Source: Rhabditophanes sp. KR3021 (Eukaryota; Nematoda; Chromadorea; Rhabditida; Alloionematidae). Taken from it: a DNA stretch of 64,000 nt. The notes under the pieces were generated by a model, which saw nothing but the letters and a program-made list of their open reading frames with translations, searched no databases and was not told the origin of the DNA. Made by a program: the position numbers and the translations under genes. The stretch lies in assembly GCA_963281155.1 (NCBI GenBank), contig CAUJLY010000003.1, forward strand, positions 744,001-808,000, written 5' to 3'. Numbering within the stretch: the stretch's first letter is position 1; every line of letters begins with the position of its first letter. Positions 11,168 to 22,671 of the stretch are shown here, piece after piece.

Positions 11168-12108
11168 TATGTATGTGGCAATTCAAAAAACAACAGTTGT
11201 GTATGCAAGGTTGGTGTTAAGTCAGTCAAAGACAAAAACAGACTTTCGTGCCAGGATTGTCTACCACACACGTACATACTCGCATCAGCTGTTCAGCCAG
11301 ACATCCCCATTATATCCCACCAAATTAACTAACTGCGCAATGCCACAATTTAAATCCCAAAAATCATTAAACATTCAAGCTATCAAACTTCCAAACATTC
11401 TACAACCTTGAAGCACTTCATTCAAAGAATTGCACGCCTATAATTCATTACAATTTGTGCATAATTTATGTGCTCCAAATTTTATTCATTTCATTACACA
11501 ATAAAAAAATATTCATTATGTACAAATCAAGGCACAATCAAATTAAGTTGAGCTAATTAATAGGATGAAAAGAAGTAGATGCGAGTGCACTTTTAGATGG
11601 TTCCTTTTGATTTAGTTGTGAATATAAGACATATTTTTTGTTTCCTAAAAGACGACACAGTTGCCACATTTAATGATGGGTAACTGGCTAGTGGTAGAGT
11701 TACTTTATACTCTTATTTTATTCATTTGCCTCATCAAATCATTATAATAAAAGTATATTATTTTTGTGAGGCTCTATTTTGTTACATCATCTTGACGAAA
11801 TATGTCGCCACATTTATAGACTAAATTAACTTTTGAAAAACTCTTTAAAGAACTTTTTCTCTATTGACTTACACTTTTTAACACAACTTCTTTTTCCACA
11901 AAATCTTTCATTGATCTGATTAATAGTGATTTGCTTTGAAGGTTACTCACTCATCTATAGAGATAATCAACTACTTTCGATGTGTATTTAGACAAAAGCA
12001 AACAATTTTGATCTGACTTTTTTGAAGGAACAGACTATTCTTCCATTTTATCTATTTATTTATTGTGCTATTGTTCTTCTTTTTGTTGTTATTTTAATAT
12101 TCTACTTC
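11168..12108. other. Intergenic region between divergent genes
   Basis: Separates the start of the small minus-strand gene from the start of the SLC7 transporter, so it should hold both promoters. No motif strong enough to call. Confidence 0.5.
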
Positions 12109-14663
12109 ATGATGGGTCATTATAGCAATAGCATGGAAGATTCTCCATTAAAGGCACCAGCCTCTACAGGCATCAAGATGAAGCCGCAAATTTCCTTAAT
12201 GAGTGGAGTCGGAATTATCGTGGGAGTAATAGTTGGCTCAGGAATTTTTGTTTCACCAAAAGGAGTTTTGATCGAAGCTGGCTCAGTCGGACTTTCATTA
12301 TTGGTTTGGTTTATTTGTGGAGCTTTTTCAACCTTAGGTCTGTCTTGATTTTTGCTGGCCTTAATTAATTCTATTTTCCTTTTAGGTATGCAAAAAACAA
12401 AAGAGCTTTCTTAATTAAAAATAGAAACGGGGCTAATACTTTAAAACATGTTCAATGGGTTTACAGATGCGAAAATCTTTGAGAATCAATTTCGCAACTT
12501 GACTATTCTTCTCTGGATCCATGTGGCTAATACATTATAGAGAAGCCTTGTCTGAGTCAGAATTAGTGCTTTGATCACGAAGAGCATCAATCAAGATGCT
12601 TTCAATGTTCTCAGCAATCTTTTTGGAGGAATAGGTTCTTTGATGATAGTTAATGCTTTCCCTTCTGCAACCAACTTATCACAGATTCTTTCTTTTTGTC
12701 AAAGACAAAACCCCACTTAACAGCAAAATTGTAGTCATATCTATGCTGGAACACTTTTGCTTTAAATGTTTCTCCTGCATCAAATATGCCATCCACTGCA
12801 TTATCGAAGTCCCATTCAGATCCAACAACTGATTATTCAGTTGCCACGTACACATTACATGGCTTGTCTCCTTCAACTGCACTTAATTTATCTAATTGTC
12901 CTTCAATATCGGCGGCATCATTGTCGAGATTAAACTGTTTGTTGCTTCTACCAGCTCTTTACACGATCTTGTTCTTTCGTGTACAGCAAGGTTTGCAGGA
13001 TCTTTAAAATACATTTCACACCAGGAACATTTCAAACTAGGATTTGTTCCATTACTCTTTAAAACGTAATGATCGGGTTCAGCACTGGATGTTGGTGCAG
13101 TCTCTTTAAATTCTATTTTAAAAATGCAAAAAATATTAGTAATCTGATAAAATTGAGTAAAGGGAATTGCCAAAACAAGATGATTGCAAGTCTGTTTGTT
13201 AAAGGGTAAAAGTCGAGTCTGGCACGTCATTAAGAACGTGCACATCCCAAAAATCATATGCAAATTATAGCATAATCTAACCACCAAATAATTTATATTA
13301 TGACCATTTTTTCAACCTTAGGAGCACTATGCTACGCAGAATTAGGAACAACTATCCCAAAATCAGGCGGTGATTACGTTTACATTTACGAGGCTTTTGG
13401 GGAAGTATTAGCTTTTCTATTCTTATGGATCTCTCTGATTATTGTAATACCTACCTCAAATGCCGTTATGGCCTTAACCTTTGCCAATTACATCCTCAAA
13501 GGCTTCTACGCTACTTGTGCGGTTCCAGACGAACCAGTCAAACTATTGGCTGCTTGTACAATAATGTTGTTAACTTATATTAATTGTTATAATGTCAAAT
13601 GGGCAACCAAGACTCAAGATATTTTCACATTTGGAAAAATAGCTGCCCTTATTGTTATAGTTGCTTATGGAATAGTTCATGTCTTTCAAGGAAACTGGGA
13701 GACTTTTACATATCCAACTGTCTTAGATGATTCTAATTTTGATGCTAGACATCTTGCTTTGGCTTTTTATTCTGGAGTTTTCTGCTTCAGTGGGTGGAAT
13801 TATTTGAATTTTGTTACGGAGGAGCTTAAGGAACCCAATAAGAATCTACCTAGAGCTATTTATATTTCATTGCCTTTAGTGACAATTATTTATAGTATGG
13901 TCAATATTGCTTATTTTGCTGTTCTAAGTCCTGATGAAATATTGGATTCAAATGCAGTAGCTGTTACATTTGCTGAGAAAGTTATGGGTTCATTTAAATT
14001 TCTGATCCCTATTTTTGTTGCCATTTCTTGTATCGGAGGCCTGAATGGGATTATCTTCACATCAGCAAGGATGTTTTTCGCCGGAGCCAGAAACAGACAA
14101 CTACCTTACCTCTTGGCAATGGTAAATATGAAATACCTTACCCCAATGCCTTCACTAATTTTACTAGGAACCCTTTCTGTGCTAATGTTACTAAGTTCAG
14201 ATGTTTACGCACTCATCAACTACCTCGCATTTGCAGAAACGTCAGTTGTTTGCATGGCCGTAGCTGGATTAATAAAAATGAGAATCACTAACCCCGATCT
14301 CGAAAGACCAATCAAAGTAAGTAATTTTAATCTTATTGACAAAATTAATTAACTTTATTTTCAGTTCAACATTCTAATCCCAATAACATTCTTTATAATT
14401 TGTCTATTTATACTATTCCTTCCCTTCTTACTGGGACCCTATGAGCTGCTTATTGGATTGGGAATAATCCTAACAGGCCTTCCAGTGTACTTTATCTTCG
14501 TAGCAACAACCAACAAGCCCAAATGTTTGATGGTTCCATGGAGTAAGTGAACATTATATATAATTTCTCTCAATTACATATCTATTTAATTTCAGATGCT
14601 ACTAATCGCTTCATTCAAAAATTACTTTATTGTGTTCCTGAAGAGGAGGATCACGAAGCTTAA
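12109..14663 (+). CDS. SLC7 light-chain amino-acid transporter (LAT family)
   Basis: Four exons, 12109-12337, 13322-14316, 14365-14542 and 14596-14663, give 489 aa with about 12 membrane segments. The APC-fold start is clear: [20 protein letters not shown] carries the (G)SG(I)F substrate-binding motif of transmembrane helix 1. Next come [20 protein letters not shown] and [14 protein letters not shown] (helix 6). The Cys between helices 3 and 4 that pairs with the heavy chain 4F2hc/rBAT is present (FYATCAVP), so it should work as a disulfide-linked heterodimer exchanging neutral amino acids at the plasma membrane. The start was set at the ATG 12109; 12112 and 12133 are also in frame. Three introns are unequal: two of about 50 nt and the first of 984 nt, which carries an antisense coding repeat and is flanked by a 15-bp direct repeat (see findings). 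Confidence 0.92.
12324..12338. repeat. Left copy of a 15-bp direct repeat at the SLC7 intron 1 donor
   Basis: tttttcaaccttagg, identical to 13308-13322. The donor GT begins with its last base (TTAG/gtctgt). Confidence 0.9.
12400..13290 (-). mobile_element. Degenerate GIY-YIG/zinc-finger repeat, copy B (antisense in SLC7 intron)
   Basis: Minus-strand coding blocks in order: a zinc finger at 12961-13029 ([20 protein letters not shown], then RSC), a coiled-coil-like block with [19 protein letters not shown], the block [33 protein letters not shown], then [12 protein letters not shown] and, after a frameshift, [19 protein letters not shown] followed by TNSDSDKAS. It ends with [18 protein letters not shown] near 12470-12525. 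The GIY-YIG block of copies A and C is missing, probably deleted. One stop and at least one frameshift are present. Copy B fills almost the whole intron. Confidence 0.65.
13308..13322. repeat. Right copy of the 15-bp direct repeat at the SLC7 intron 1 acceptor
   Basis: tttttcaaccttagg, identical to 12324-12338. The acceptor AG (13320-13321) lies inside it. Confidence 0.9.
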
Positions 14664-14929
14664 AAAATAGCAAACACAACCGCTACACTCACAAATCAAA
14701 TCAAAAAGCCACACTTTTTGTATAAATATATACATATTCAAATAGTAGAGACGCTTTTAAATATAAGACTACAACCTTAATCACAAATTCATTATCTGCT
14801 ACTATTTTATTAGCATATTTTATATTATTGTAAATATTTTTTGGCCTCTTACTTTTTTATCATAATCTTTTTTTGTTATTTTATGTTGTTGACGTTACCT
14901 ATAAACAAACTTTAATAATTAAACCGAAT

Positions 14930-15151
14930 ATGTGTGGCCTCGACCAAGAGCCTGATGAACCTGTTTCGAAAGAAGATATTCTCAAAGGAAAGCAATTACT
15001 AGTCATCATGGGAATCTTCTTAATTTGTATCATTGCATTAGCTATATTCTATGAAATAGTCAGACCAGTCATCAATAATCCGAAATACCCTTTCTACAAC
15101 AAACAACCTAACTACAAATTTACTTTTATACCACCTAAATCCTTTGATTAA
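14930..15151 (+). CDS. Small single-pass membrane protein, unrecognised
   Basis: One exon, 73 aa. A charged N-terminus (DQEPDEPVSKEDILKGK) precedes one strong transmembrane helix at about residues 23-43 (LLVIMGIFLICIIALAIFY), then a Pro/Tyr/Lys-rich tail that ends PPKSFD. The coding region is GC-richer than its flanks and ends in a clean stop, which supports a real gene. It lies 266 bp past the SLC7 stop on the same strand. No family is recognised. It could also be a late exon of an unseen gene. Confidence 0.5.
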   Translation: MCGLDQEPDEPVSKEDILKGKQLLVIMGIFLICIIALAIFYEIVRPVINNPKYPFYNKQPNYKFTFIPPKSFD

Positions 15152-15678
15152 TGTATTATCATGGGTATATCTTTTTCATAGATGTGACCTATATTTGACA
15201 TACATTTTCCATGTATTCCATGTCACTTGAGGGTGTGTAATATATTTAATAAATTTATTACCATACATTCGATGCCATGACACAGATAAATAAATATTCA
15301 GAAATTGCATAAATGATTATTATTATTCAATTGGTATGCTTCACAACTTTTTATCGCCATATGCATGATAGATGAGGAATGTTTTTAATCTAAATATATC
15401 TGTTGATATCACATTTATGCAGAGACTTCATCATTTGGTTAATGAGAATTCATGGCAAAATGAGTGGGACATTTATTAATACGGTACGATCCACTCTTTC
15501 ACAACTAGGCTTGACACTCAAAGCAAAAATGCTTGAATGCCAAATTAATGTGTATTAATGGGTATTGGAAAGGGGAGTTGGGGTGTGACAAGAGGCATTG
15601 CCGTGTTTATAAGTATTTAACTAATGTTAAACTTTCATCACTTGGATAAACTTTGGTGCACAACATTTTTATTTGGAA
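15152..15678. other. Intergenic region upstream of the GPCR
   Basis: About 530 bp. A tttataagtattta stretch near 15605-15618, about 65 bp before the start codon, could be a TATA-like element. Nothing else recognised. Confidence 0.45.
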
Positions 15679-16845
15679 ATGGCTTTACCGGAATTCACAG
15701 GTATTGCTCACAACTGTAGTAGTTTTCATCTTGCCTATCCCGATCCTTCTACTCATCTTTTGACTATCGTTCTTTCTCTTTTTTACTATTCTTTTCTATT
15801 TGTTCTTGGACTAATCGGCAATTTGTATATCATTATTTTGACACTTCGACACAAATCTCTTCAAACTGTCCAAAATTTATTCATACTCAATTTGGCTGCA
15901 GCTGATGTAATATTGTGTGTTTTGTCGGTTCCCATCACACCCTTGACAAATATCTACAAACAATGGTACTTTGGAGCTAACTTATGCAATATCTTCGGCG
16001 GCCTCCAAGCAATCGCCGTCTTCATCTCTACCTACTCCCTCTGCGCCATTTCACTGGACCGTTACTACCGCCTAGTCATCAAACCCCAAAACAACCTGAC
16101 CCGAAGACACGCAATCACCGCTACCATTTTGATCTGGACCTTCTCCATCGCTCTAACCTTGCCCTACGTCACCCACATGGAACTCCAAAAATACCCAGGC
16201 ATCTGCGGCGAATTTTGCACTGAACGGTGGGAAGATGAGAGCCAGCGCAAACTATACACCTTAACTCTCTTGATCCTCCAAGCCGTGGTACCCTTCATCA
16301 TCATGGCTCTATCCTACTCCGCAATCTTTCGTTCTTTACACTCTCGAGCCACCTCCCGAATTTTGTCTATTCAGCAACAAGTCAATTTGCTTTGCATGCT
16401 CGCAAGTACCGCTGGAAATGCTGTCACAAATGATCCGACCAAGGTAAATATAATCCTAAGTACTAATCATTATTTAGTATAGATCAACCAATTAGTCCAA
16501 CAAAAAGAAAAGATCATTGGGCAAAAGAAAAAAATAACCATCATCCTAGTTAGCATGGTCATGATTTTTGCACTATCATCCTTACCATTGAACGTAATTT
16601 CGTTGGTAACTGAACTAGAAGGAGATCTGGGCTTCTTATCGATGGCAGATGGCACAAACCTAACATACCTGTGCTCCCTAGTAGTACATGCACTAGCAAT
16701 GGTGGTGTGCCTCTCCAATCCACTCCTATATTCCTTTCTCAATCCAGAATTCAGAGAAATGGTCATCAAATCCCTAAATTGCATCCCAAAAACTCTTAAT
16801 ATGGGAGGGCCGTCCATGTATTATTCGCAAACTGAATTTGTTTAA
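15679..16845 (+). CDS. Rhodopsin-class neuropeptide receptor (NPY/NPR-like GPCR)
   Basis: Two exons, 15679-16443 and 16483-16845, with a 39-nt intron, give 375 aa with seven transmembrane helices. Class A landmarks: LIGNLYII in helix 1, LNLAAADVILC in helix 2, DRYYRLVIKP at the end of helix 3 (the DRY box with the RxxVIKP context typical of neuropeptide Y/F receptors), SLPLN in helix 6 in place of the usual CWxP, and SNPLLYSFLNPEFRE (NPxxY-like) in helix 7. Two Cys suitable for the extracellular disulfide are present. An N-glycosylation site (NCSS) lies in the short N-terminus. Nematode npr genes bind FMRFamide- or NPY-like peptides in neurons or muscle and signal mainly through Gi/o or Gq. 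The ligand cannot be predicted. The missing Trp of helix 6 is unusual but occurs in some peptide receptors. Confidence 0.88.
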
Positions 16846-17257
16846 CCAAAAACATTCCCCTAATTACACGACACAATGCACACACACAATTACCCTTCTT
16901 TGGACTTTATCATCATAAACAAAAATAGATAACAAAAAAATTATTTACACCATTGCTAATTTCCAATTCACACTTTTCAAAATCATTCAACAAACAAAGC
17001 ATCCCAACCATAAATAACAAATTTAAATATACCTTGATTAATGATAGATTCTTTGTTTTGGCAGATTATTTTTAGAGGAAACTTTTATTATTCCTATTAT
17101 GATGTGTTTTTATTTTTTTAGTAACCGAATAAATTGACTACAATAGATAAAGGATTGTTAGGTCGGTTGGATATATTAGTGAAGTTTTGTTGTTGTTATT
17201 TTGTACACTTTAAGTATTATACATATGTTGTTTTGGCATTTGATATTGATGGGATAT
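16846..17257. other. Convergent intergenic region
   Basis: Between the 3' ends of the GPCR (+) and the MFS transporter (-). AATAAA at 17128-17133 on the plus strand is a likely polyadenylation signal for the GPCR, giving a 3' UTR of about 300 nt. Confidence 0.5.
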
Positions 17258-19697
17258 TTAGACTTGTTTGGCAATAAAGGCTTCTGTTTCACCAGGTGAG
17301 TGGGCGTCTGTCGGTTGGTCAGAGCGATTTAGTTCGCAGATTGAGTAATGTTCCGAGATGGCCCATTGTTGGACGTTGGCTGAGCCGAAGATATGGAAGA
17401 AGAGTCCGGTGACGAGGGATATTATGGCTAGGATTAGGAAAACTAGCATCCATTCTTCCACGGCACCCTAAAAGCAATCGTTTAATTCATTAACTTCCAT
17501 CAACTCTTACATTCTTCGTCAAAAAGCCGATCATGGTGGGTGCTATCGAACTAGCTAATTGAGCGAATATTTGAGCATACGCACTAATGGTCGAAGTAAA
17601 AGTTGGTGCGACTGAAAAGAAGCTAAAATCACTCCACTTCTCCATCCTTACCTGAAACCAAGGAAGTAGCATACCCAGCCGTGTAAGCGGACTGAAAACC
17701 CATCGTCAAGACGATAAAAACCAACACCAAAATATTTCTCTCTCTGCTAAACCACAAAATGAACAAAATACAAACAGCCGACCCGACACTGGCAATTGAA
17801 TTGGCAATCTTAGTAATCAAACTAGCTGAAACGTGCCTCTCCTTCAGAGAATCCGCAATCCATGCACATACAAATTTAGTCGACATCTGCACAACAAAAG
17901 GAATCGCCGACCAAATTCCATTCTGCAAGTGGTGACATCATCAAATAAGGGTGATGTAATTAAGTATATACTTACCGATCGAATGTCCATATTAAAAACG
18001 GATTGGTAGTATTGGGGAAGGTAAGAGGTAAAACTAGTCATGATGAAAGATTGACAGAATGAGCATAGGCAGATAGAGATGACGCAAGGAGACAGGTATA
18101 ATTGAGCCCAGGGGACTTTGGATGGAATGGTGGCGGAACGGAATTTGTTGTTCTTGCCTTTGATGTGAGCCAGTTCGATGGCCGTGATGAAGGAGGAATC
18201 GTTTGGACGTTCCGAGGCGCGGGGAATCCATAGGAAGAGAAAGAGGACACCCAAGGTTCCGTACAGAAAGAAGGAGAGAGGCCATCCTCCGAGGAGGGTC
18301 AAGGAGCAGAACGTTGAGGTGACGATCATTGAGATGGCTATGCCGATTTGATTCCCTGATGTAAAGATGGCCATTGCTGTGGACTTTTCTTGGATTGGAA
18401 ACCATTTGCTGACGTAACTGGCGGCTCCTGGGATTACTAAGCCTTGTGAAAAACCCATAAAGAATCTGATGGTTATGGTGAAGTAAAATGAAGGGAACAA
18501 ATAAACCTGGATCGGTATTATAAATGTTCCTACTATACATATGATAACTCCAACTATAATGGACACCTTCGCTCCTAATCTAGTGATAATTGGTTGGACA
18601 AGAAAAGCCGATATAAAAGAACCATAATAATATCCACTATGAATCCACGTTTGCTCTTCATAACTCCACTGAAATCGAAAGGAATTGAGACATAATTGGG
18701 AAGATATAAACATGTCATCACATTTAAATTTATATTATGTATTTTTAGGGTACATCTCATCAAGATAATAGGTATATAAGACATATTTTGGTAGATGTAA
18801 ATCATTCTTAGTACTGAGTACTTACTAAATTTAAAAATGGTCTCACGGAAAAGAAAAGCTACTGACTAATTAGGGACAGTGAGGATATTGAAACTGACCG
18901 TTCTTGGGGTCAAAGTATTAAAGAGTTGTTGAAAGTATTCAATGCCAAAGCGTATCAAAAGCAACCAACCATGCATGCTCACATGAATAAGAAAAAGCCA
19001 AGATTTTGCCAGGTTAATGTATTTGTAATTCCTGAAGTATCTACTACACCTCCTCACGAAATTATTTTGATCCGGGTGACTTAACAAAGAAAGTTATTCA
19101 ATCGTAACTATACAAATAAGAAAGTCTATGAAAATGGTGTTCTGAAAAATGGAGATGAATTTTGTCAAGTCACGGTTCCAGAGGATGTCAGAATGTTACT
19201 CAGAGGAAAGGTAGAAACGAAACAATTGCTATGTACAAGGCCGTCTTTGAAATTGAACCAAGCAAAAGACAACGAAATGACCACTTCTATGCTGCTAGAC
19301 ACGAGCAAGTTCTAAATAATAGGGCAAAACTTGATGCTGTAAATTCTGCAGCACATTTTAACAATTTTTAAACCCACAAGCCAGATCTCCCATTTTGTAA
19401 ACATACATCCGTCGTAATTTTAGTAAACCAAAAAGAATGTGGTGGTTCAATTTCGTGAGTTGAGGTGATGAAAGAAGTAAAGTTGGTTGGTTCCTTTCTC
19501 GGAATTGCAAAACACGCAAATGCCATTGACATAAAACTTCGCATGATACCCTGAACAATTAAAGCTGCACATAAAAGACCAGCTATTTGGAGGCGAGCAG
19601 ATTTTGTACTCCATAAAGGAACTAATTGTTAATGATATTTATAATAATTCTTTATTTAGAACTTACCTGAAATGCTTTTATCAACTTTGCCGAACAT
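17258..19697 (-). CDS. MFS transporter, SLC17 (sialin/phosphate cotransporter-like) family
   Basis: Six exons on the minus strand: 19667-19697, 19407-19621, 17976-18668, 17652-17922, 17511-17611 and 17258-17467. All junction phases agree, giving 506 aa with about 12 membrane segments. The first helix (LQIAGLLCAALIVQGIMRSF) is followed by a large polar loop with an N-glycosylation site (NFTS), as in SLC17. Helix 4 has RFFMGFSQGLVIPGAASYVS followed by KWFP, the family signature. NGIWSAIPFVVQ at the start of exon 4 and the C-terminal helix pattern are also typical. Members carry organic anions, phosphate or neurotransmitters, driven by Na+ or H+, at plasma or vesicle membranes; the substrate is not readable. 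The second intron is 738 nt while the others are 38-54 nt; it contains an antisense coding remnant. The first ATG (19697) is the best candidate, but a short upstream exon is possible. Confidence 0.87.
18840..19373 (+). pseudogene. Unidentified antisense coding remnant in the MFS intron
   Basis: Plus-strand frames inside the intron look protein-like: one piece with KKKPRFCQVNVFVIPEV, then VYENGVLKNGDEFCQVTVPE and, after a +1 shift near 19200, AMYKAVFEIEPSKRQRNDHF and NNRAKLDAVNSAAHFNNF to a stop at 19369-19371. Low stop density and even amino-acid composition contrast with the AT-rich flanks. At least one frameshift and two stops break it. It does not visibly match the GIY-YIG repeat and I cannot name the family. 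Confidence 0.4.
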
Positions 19698-21007
19698 ATT
19701 CAAGCTTTTAAACTTTCTCCACTCTCTATCAAAGGTTCCGTGTTACAAGTCCAAAGATAAAAACTGCCTAATAAATAAAAGGGTGTTATAAGTATAGGGG
19801 TAAAAATGATTAAATAACATTTCAAGCTTCACTTTAATAAATTTAAGACCCTCTTTTTAAAAAGGGGTTTAAATGGTAATAACGATAAGGTATAAACTAT
19901 ACACATAAAATTAAAAGATAAGGAACAAATGAAAAAGTGTTAGTCTGTTGATTTACAACTCCTTTATACCTTGAGAATGAAGTATTTAACGCCAAATGCA
20001 TGGATTTTCTTATCGGTAAATGCTTTAATAGTCCAAATATAAGTCATATCATCTCTTTAAATTAGTTGAAAAAAGTAGCACCCGTTTTGAAAAATCAGTT
20101 AATTTTGTTTATTAAATTGTTAGGAAACCCACCTAATCAAAGTGGGGGACAATTCGAGTGATACCAGTGATAGTTATATCTTTTCATTTTTATCTTATAG
20201 CAAAGTACAGAACAATTAAATTATGTATATATTTATTGGCTAACCATTCTTATTAATACCTTTTATCGCTGACATTATGTGGAATGGAAGACAAAAATAT
20301 GTATTTATCAATTTTATTCGTCACAAAAAGAACTTTTCAAAGATAATGGGTGCTAATTGTCAGTACACACAGAAAGTATAATACTATACAATACATTGTG
20401 GAAGACACAAAAAATGCGATTTAAATGAGTCGTCTATCATATGTAAGGGTGATTAATTACGTAGTGGTGGAAAGATGGAAAAATTACACGATTTCTTAAT
20501 TACAAGTGTTCACTACAAAAGTTATTAGATGCTTTTTTGCTACAACAACTTGTATGCAAACAATATTAAGCAAACATAACACCAGACGACCCATCCATTT
20601 TGTTTAAATTGAAATAAGCGTATGCGTTTAAAGCGTTTACCACAACACATCATACAAATAAATAGAATTATATGAAAAGTTTCCGAGGATCGACTCCTCC
20701 AAAGTAAAAGCATTTGTAAAAGTATAATGAATTTTGGTATACTACATGCTTAAAACACTAATTTTTGGTATTCCAATGGTCAATAATCAAGATGCAGACC
20801 ATTTAAGGCTGATAGCATCATCTGATGGGAAAATATTGTATTTGGTATGTTTTTATTATTTTGAATTATGTATCACCTTCGTACATTTTTAAGTCTATTT
20901 AATCGACTTATGGTTGTCTTATTTAATTGTCGTCAAGTTGAGGGGTCTGATTAATAACTCACATCATCACAATCTTATGATATGATGTGATATTTGGTTC
21001 TTTCTTA
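19698..21007. other. Intergenic, AT-rich
   Basis: About 1.3 kb between the 5' end of the MFS gene and the 3' end of the channel gene. Read on both strands; no coding block, RNA gene or clear repeat found. Confidence 0.5.
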
Positions 21008-22514
21008 CTATTTGGTAAGGTAGTAAGTCCAGTAACACATGTTAAAGAGAATAAATAGGGATCCAAAGGAAATAAATGAAACTTTGTCAATGAATGTTCC
21101 ATTTGCATAGAAAGGACTTTTTTGAGTCTTCGCATTCATTGAATGTTTTCGCTCGTTCATTATTCTTTGCCCCATCAATTTGATATTTGGAGGAGAAAAT
21201 AAATCTGCCTGTAATAAGTAATGATGTATTTAAAATAAATGTATACCCAATCAAACCTTGTCCCCAGGATTCTCTAAACTGCCAAACAACCTAGTCATTT
21301 TAACAAATTTGGTTATAGGTGCCTTCATCCTATCAAATTCCAGCAATTGCTTCTTGTCCTTTTTATGAAGTAAAAAAATTAATTTAATTTAAAAAACCTC
21401 AAAACTTGCTTGATAAGCAACAAAGGCTAGTTCGAGCAAAGTAGCAAATATAAAGGCCTCACAAGTTCCCATGAAAATGTCTATAGCCTGAAATTAAACC
21501 AATAATTGGCTTAGTCAATTTTTTAAACAAACTTTGAGTTCAGAGGATTTCGGTAAGGTCGCTAAAATATTTCCTTTTTGGTAAGTTAAAGAGATTATCG
21601 AGTTGACACCAACGACAATTCGAGCTGGTAATGACTTTACATCAATTAGAAAAGCAAAGAAGGCTATAAAGACACTGATGTATGTTGGAAGATACATTTG
21701 AAGGATATGAACTGAATACTTTCTTTTAAACGTCAAAGTAGCTCGCAATCTACCCCACTGTCCAGCTTTGTAATATTCAACGAAGGAATGTGAACTTGAA
21801 TTGACGACTGTAAAATCACTTAATGATAGGTCAAGTGTATCAAATGTTATTGCCTTAGGCATCCATCCTATATTGACGGTTGCTGTATTGTAGGAGTATG
21901 ATTCGAAGTCTAGTGAGCATGAATGGTAGTCCATTGGATAATCTTTCAGACTCATTTCACAAGAACTTTCAATTCGCATCCTGTAATTTAGGAAGACTGT
22001 ACCGTTCTTGAGAAGCATGAGAAGGACATTTGCTTTGGGAGATGCGTGGACTATGGCAGTGCGGGTGTTGACTAGACAGACGTTTGGGGAAAATATTTTC
22101 TGACTACGATTAGAAAGTAAATAAAGGGTAGGTGGTTACCTTTTCGAAGGAATCGTCAAATGATAGGTTTGTTCTGCATCTGTCGTACATGTCGAATGCC
22201 AGCCGCGGATCGTGCCATACTGAGCTGAAATTTGATTGCAAAAGATACTTTTTTATTCCCTCATACCTAAACCAAATGTCAGCCGTAAAACTATTCTTAA
22301 CCACCGACAAACTAGCAATATCCTGAATCGTCAACTCAACCTTAACATCAATTGGCCTGTTAGATGGCATCCTCGAGCGTGAGTAATTTGTCATTATTAA
22401 ATTTATTATCTTTTCCGAAGAAAGTTCAGGCTTTGTGCAGTTTAGTTGAGTTGATGTTTGGGTTATTGCCAATAATAGAAGGGTTTTAAAAAAGAAAGAC
22501 ATGTTAAATAACAT
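21008..22514 (-). CDS. Cys-loop ligand-gated anion channel subunit
   Basis: Six exons on the minus strand: 22267-22514, 22140-22224, 21533-22099, 21398-21487, 21257-21358 and 21008-21208, all phases agreeing, giving 430 aa. Signal peptide at the N-terminus, then the ligand-binding domain with SVWHDPRLAFDM and the disulfide loop CEMSLKDYPMDYHSC (13 residues between Cys). Four membrane helices follow. Helix 2 is preceded by PAR and reads PARIVVGVNSIISLTYQKGN, the Pro-Ala-Arg filter found in anion-selective members (glutamate-, GABA-, amine- or acetylcholine-gated chloride channels of nematodes). AIDIFMGTCEAFIFATLLE forms helix 3; helix 4 is at the very C-terminus (LFILFNMCYWTYYLTK). The helix 3-4 loop is short. 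The ligand is not predictable. Alternative start: the ATG at 22502. Confidence 0.9.
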
Positions 22515-22671
22515 AAAATATAAAATAAAATTTAATGTGTCCTTAAGTGAGCTAATTTAGGATAAATAAAATAATGATCGTGTTTATTAAAATAATAATC
22601 GTCAAAGAGGCACAAAATATGTATTTTTTTATGTATTTGGTAATTGCAGGAAATGTAGTAAAAAGGCTTTT

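Noticed and set aside
16470..16817. 115-codon minus-strand frame over GPCR exon 2
   Set aside because: The opposite strand clearly encodes GPCR helices 6-7; the minus frame is a shadow.
18034..18540. 168-codon alternative frame over the MFS gene
   Set aside because: His/Leu/Ser-rich composition typical of an antisense or off-frame shadow; the true MFS frame is established by helices and motifs.
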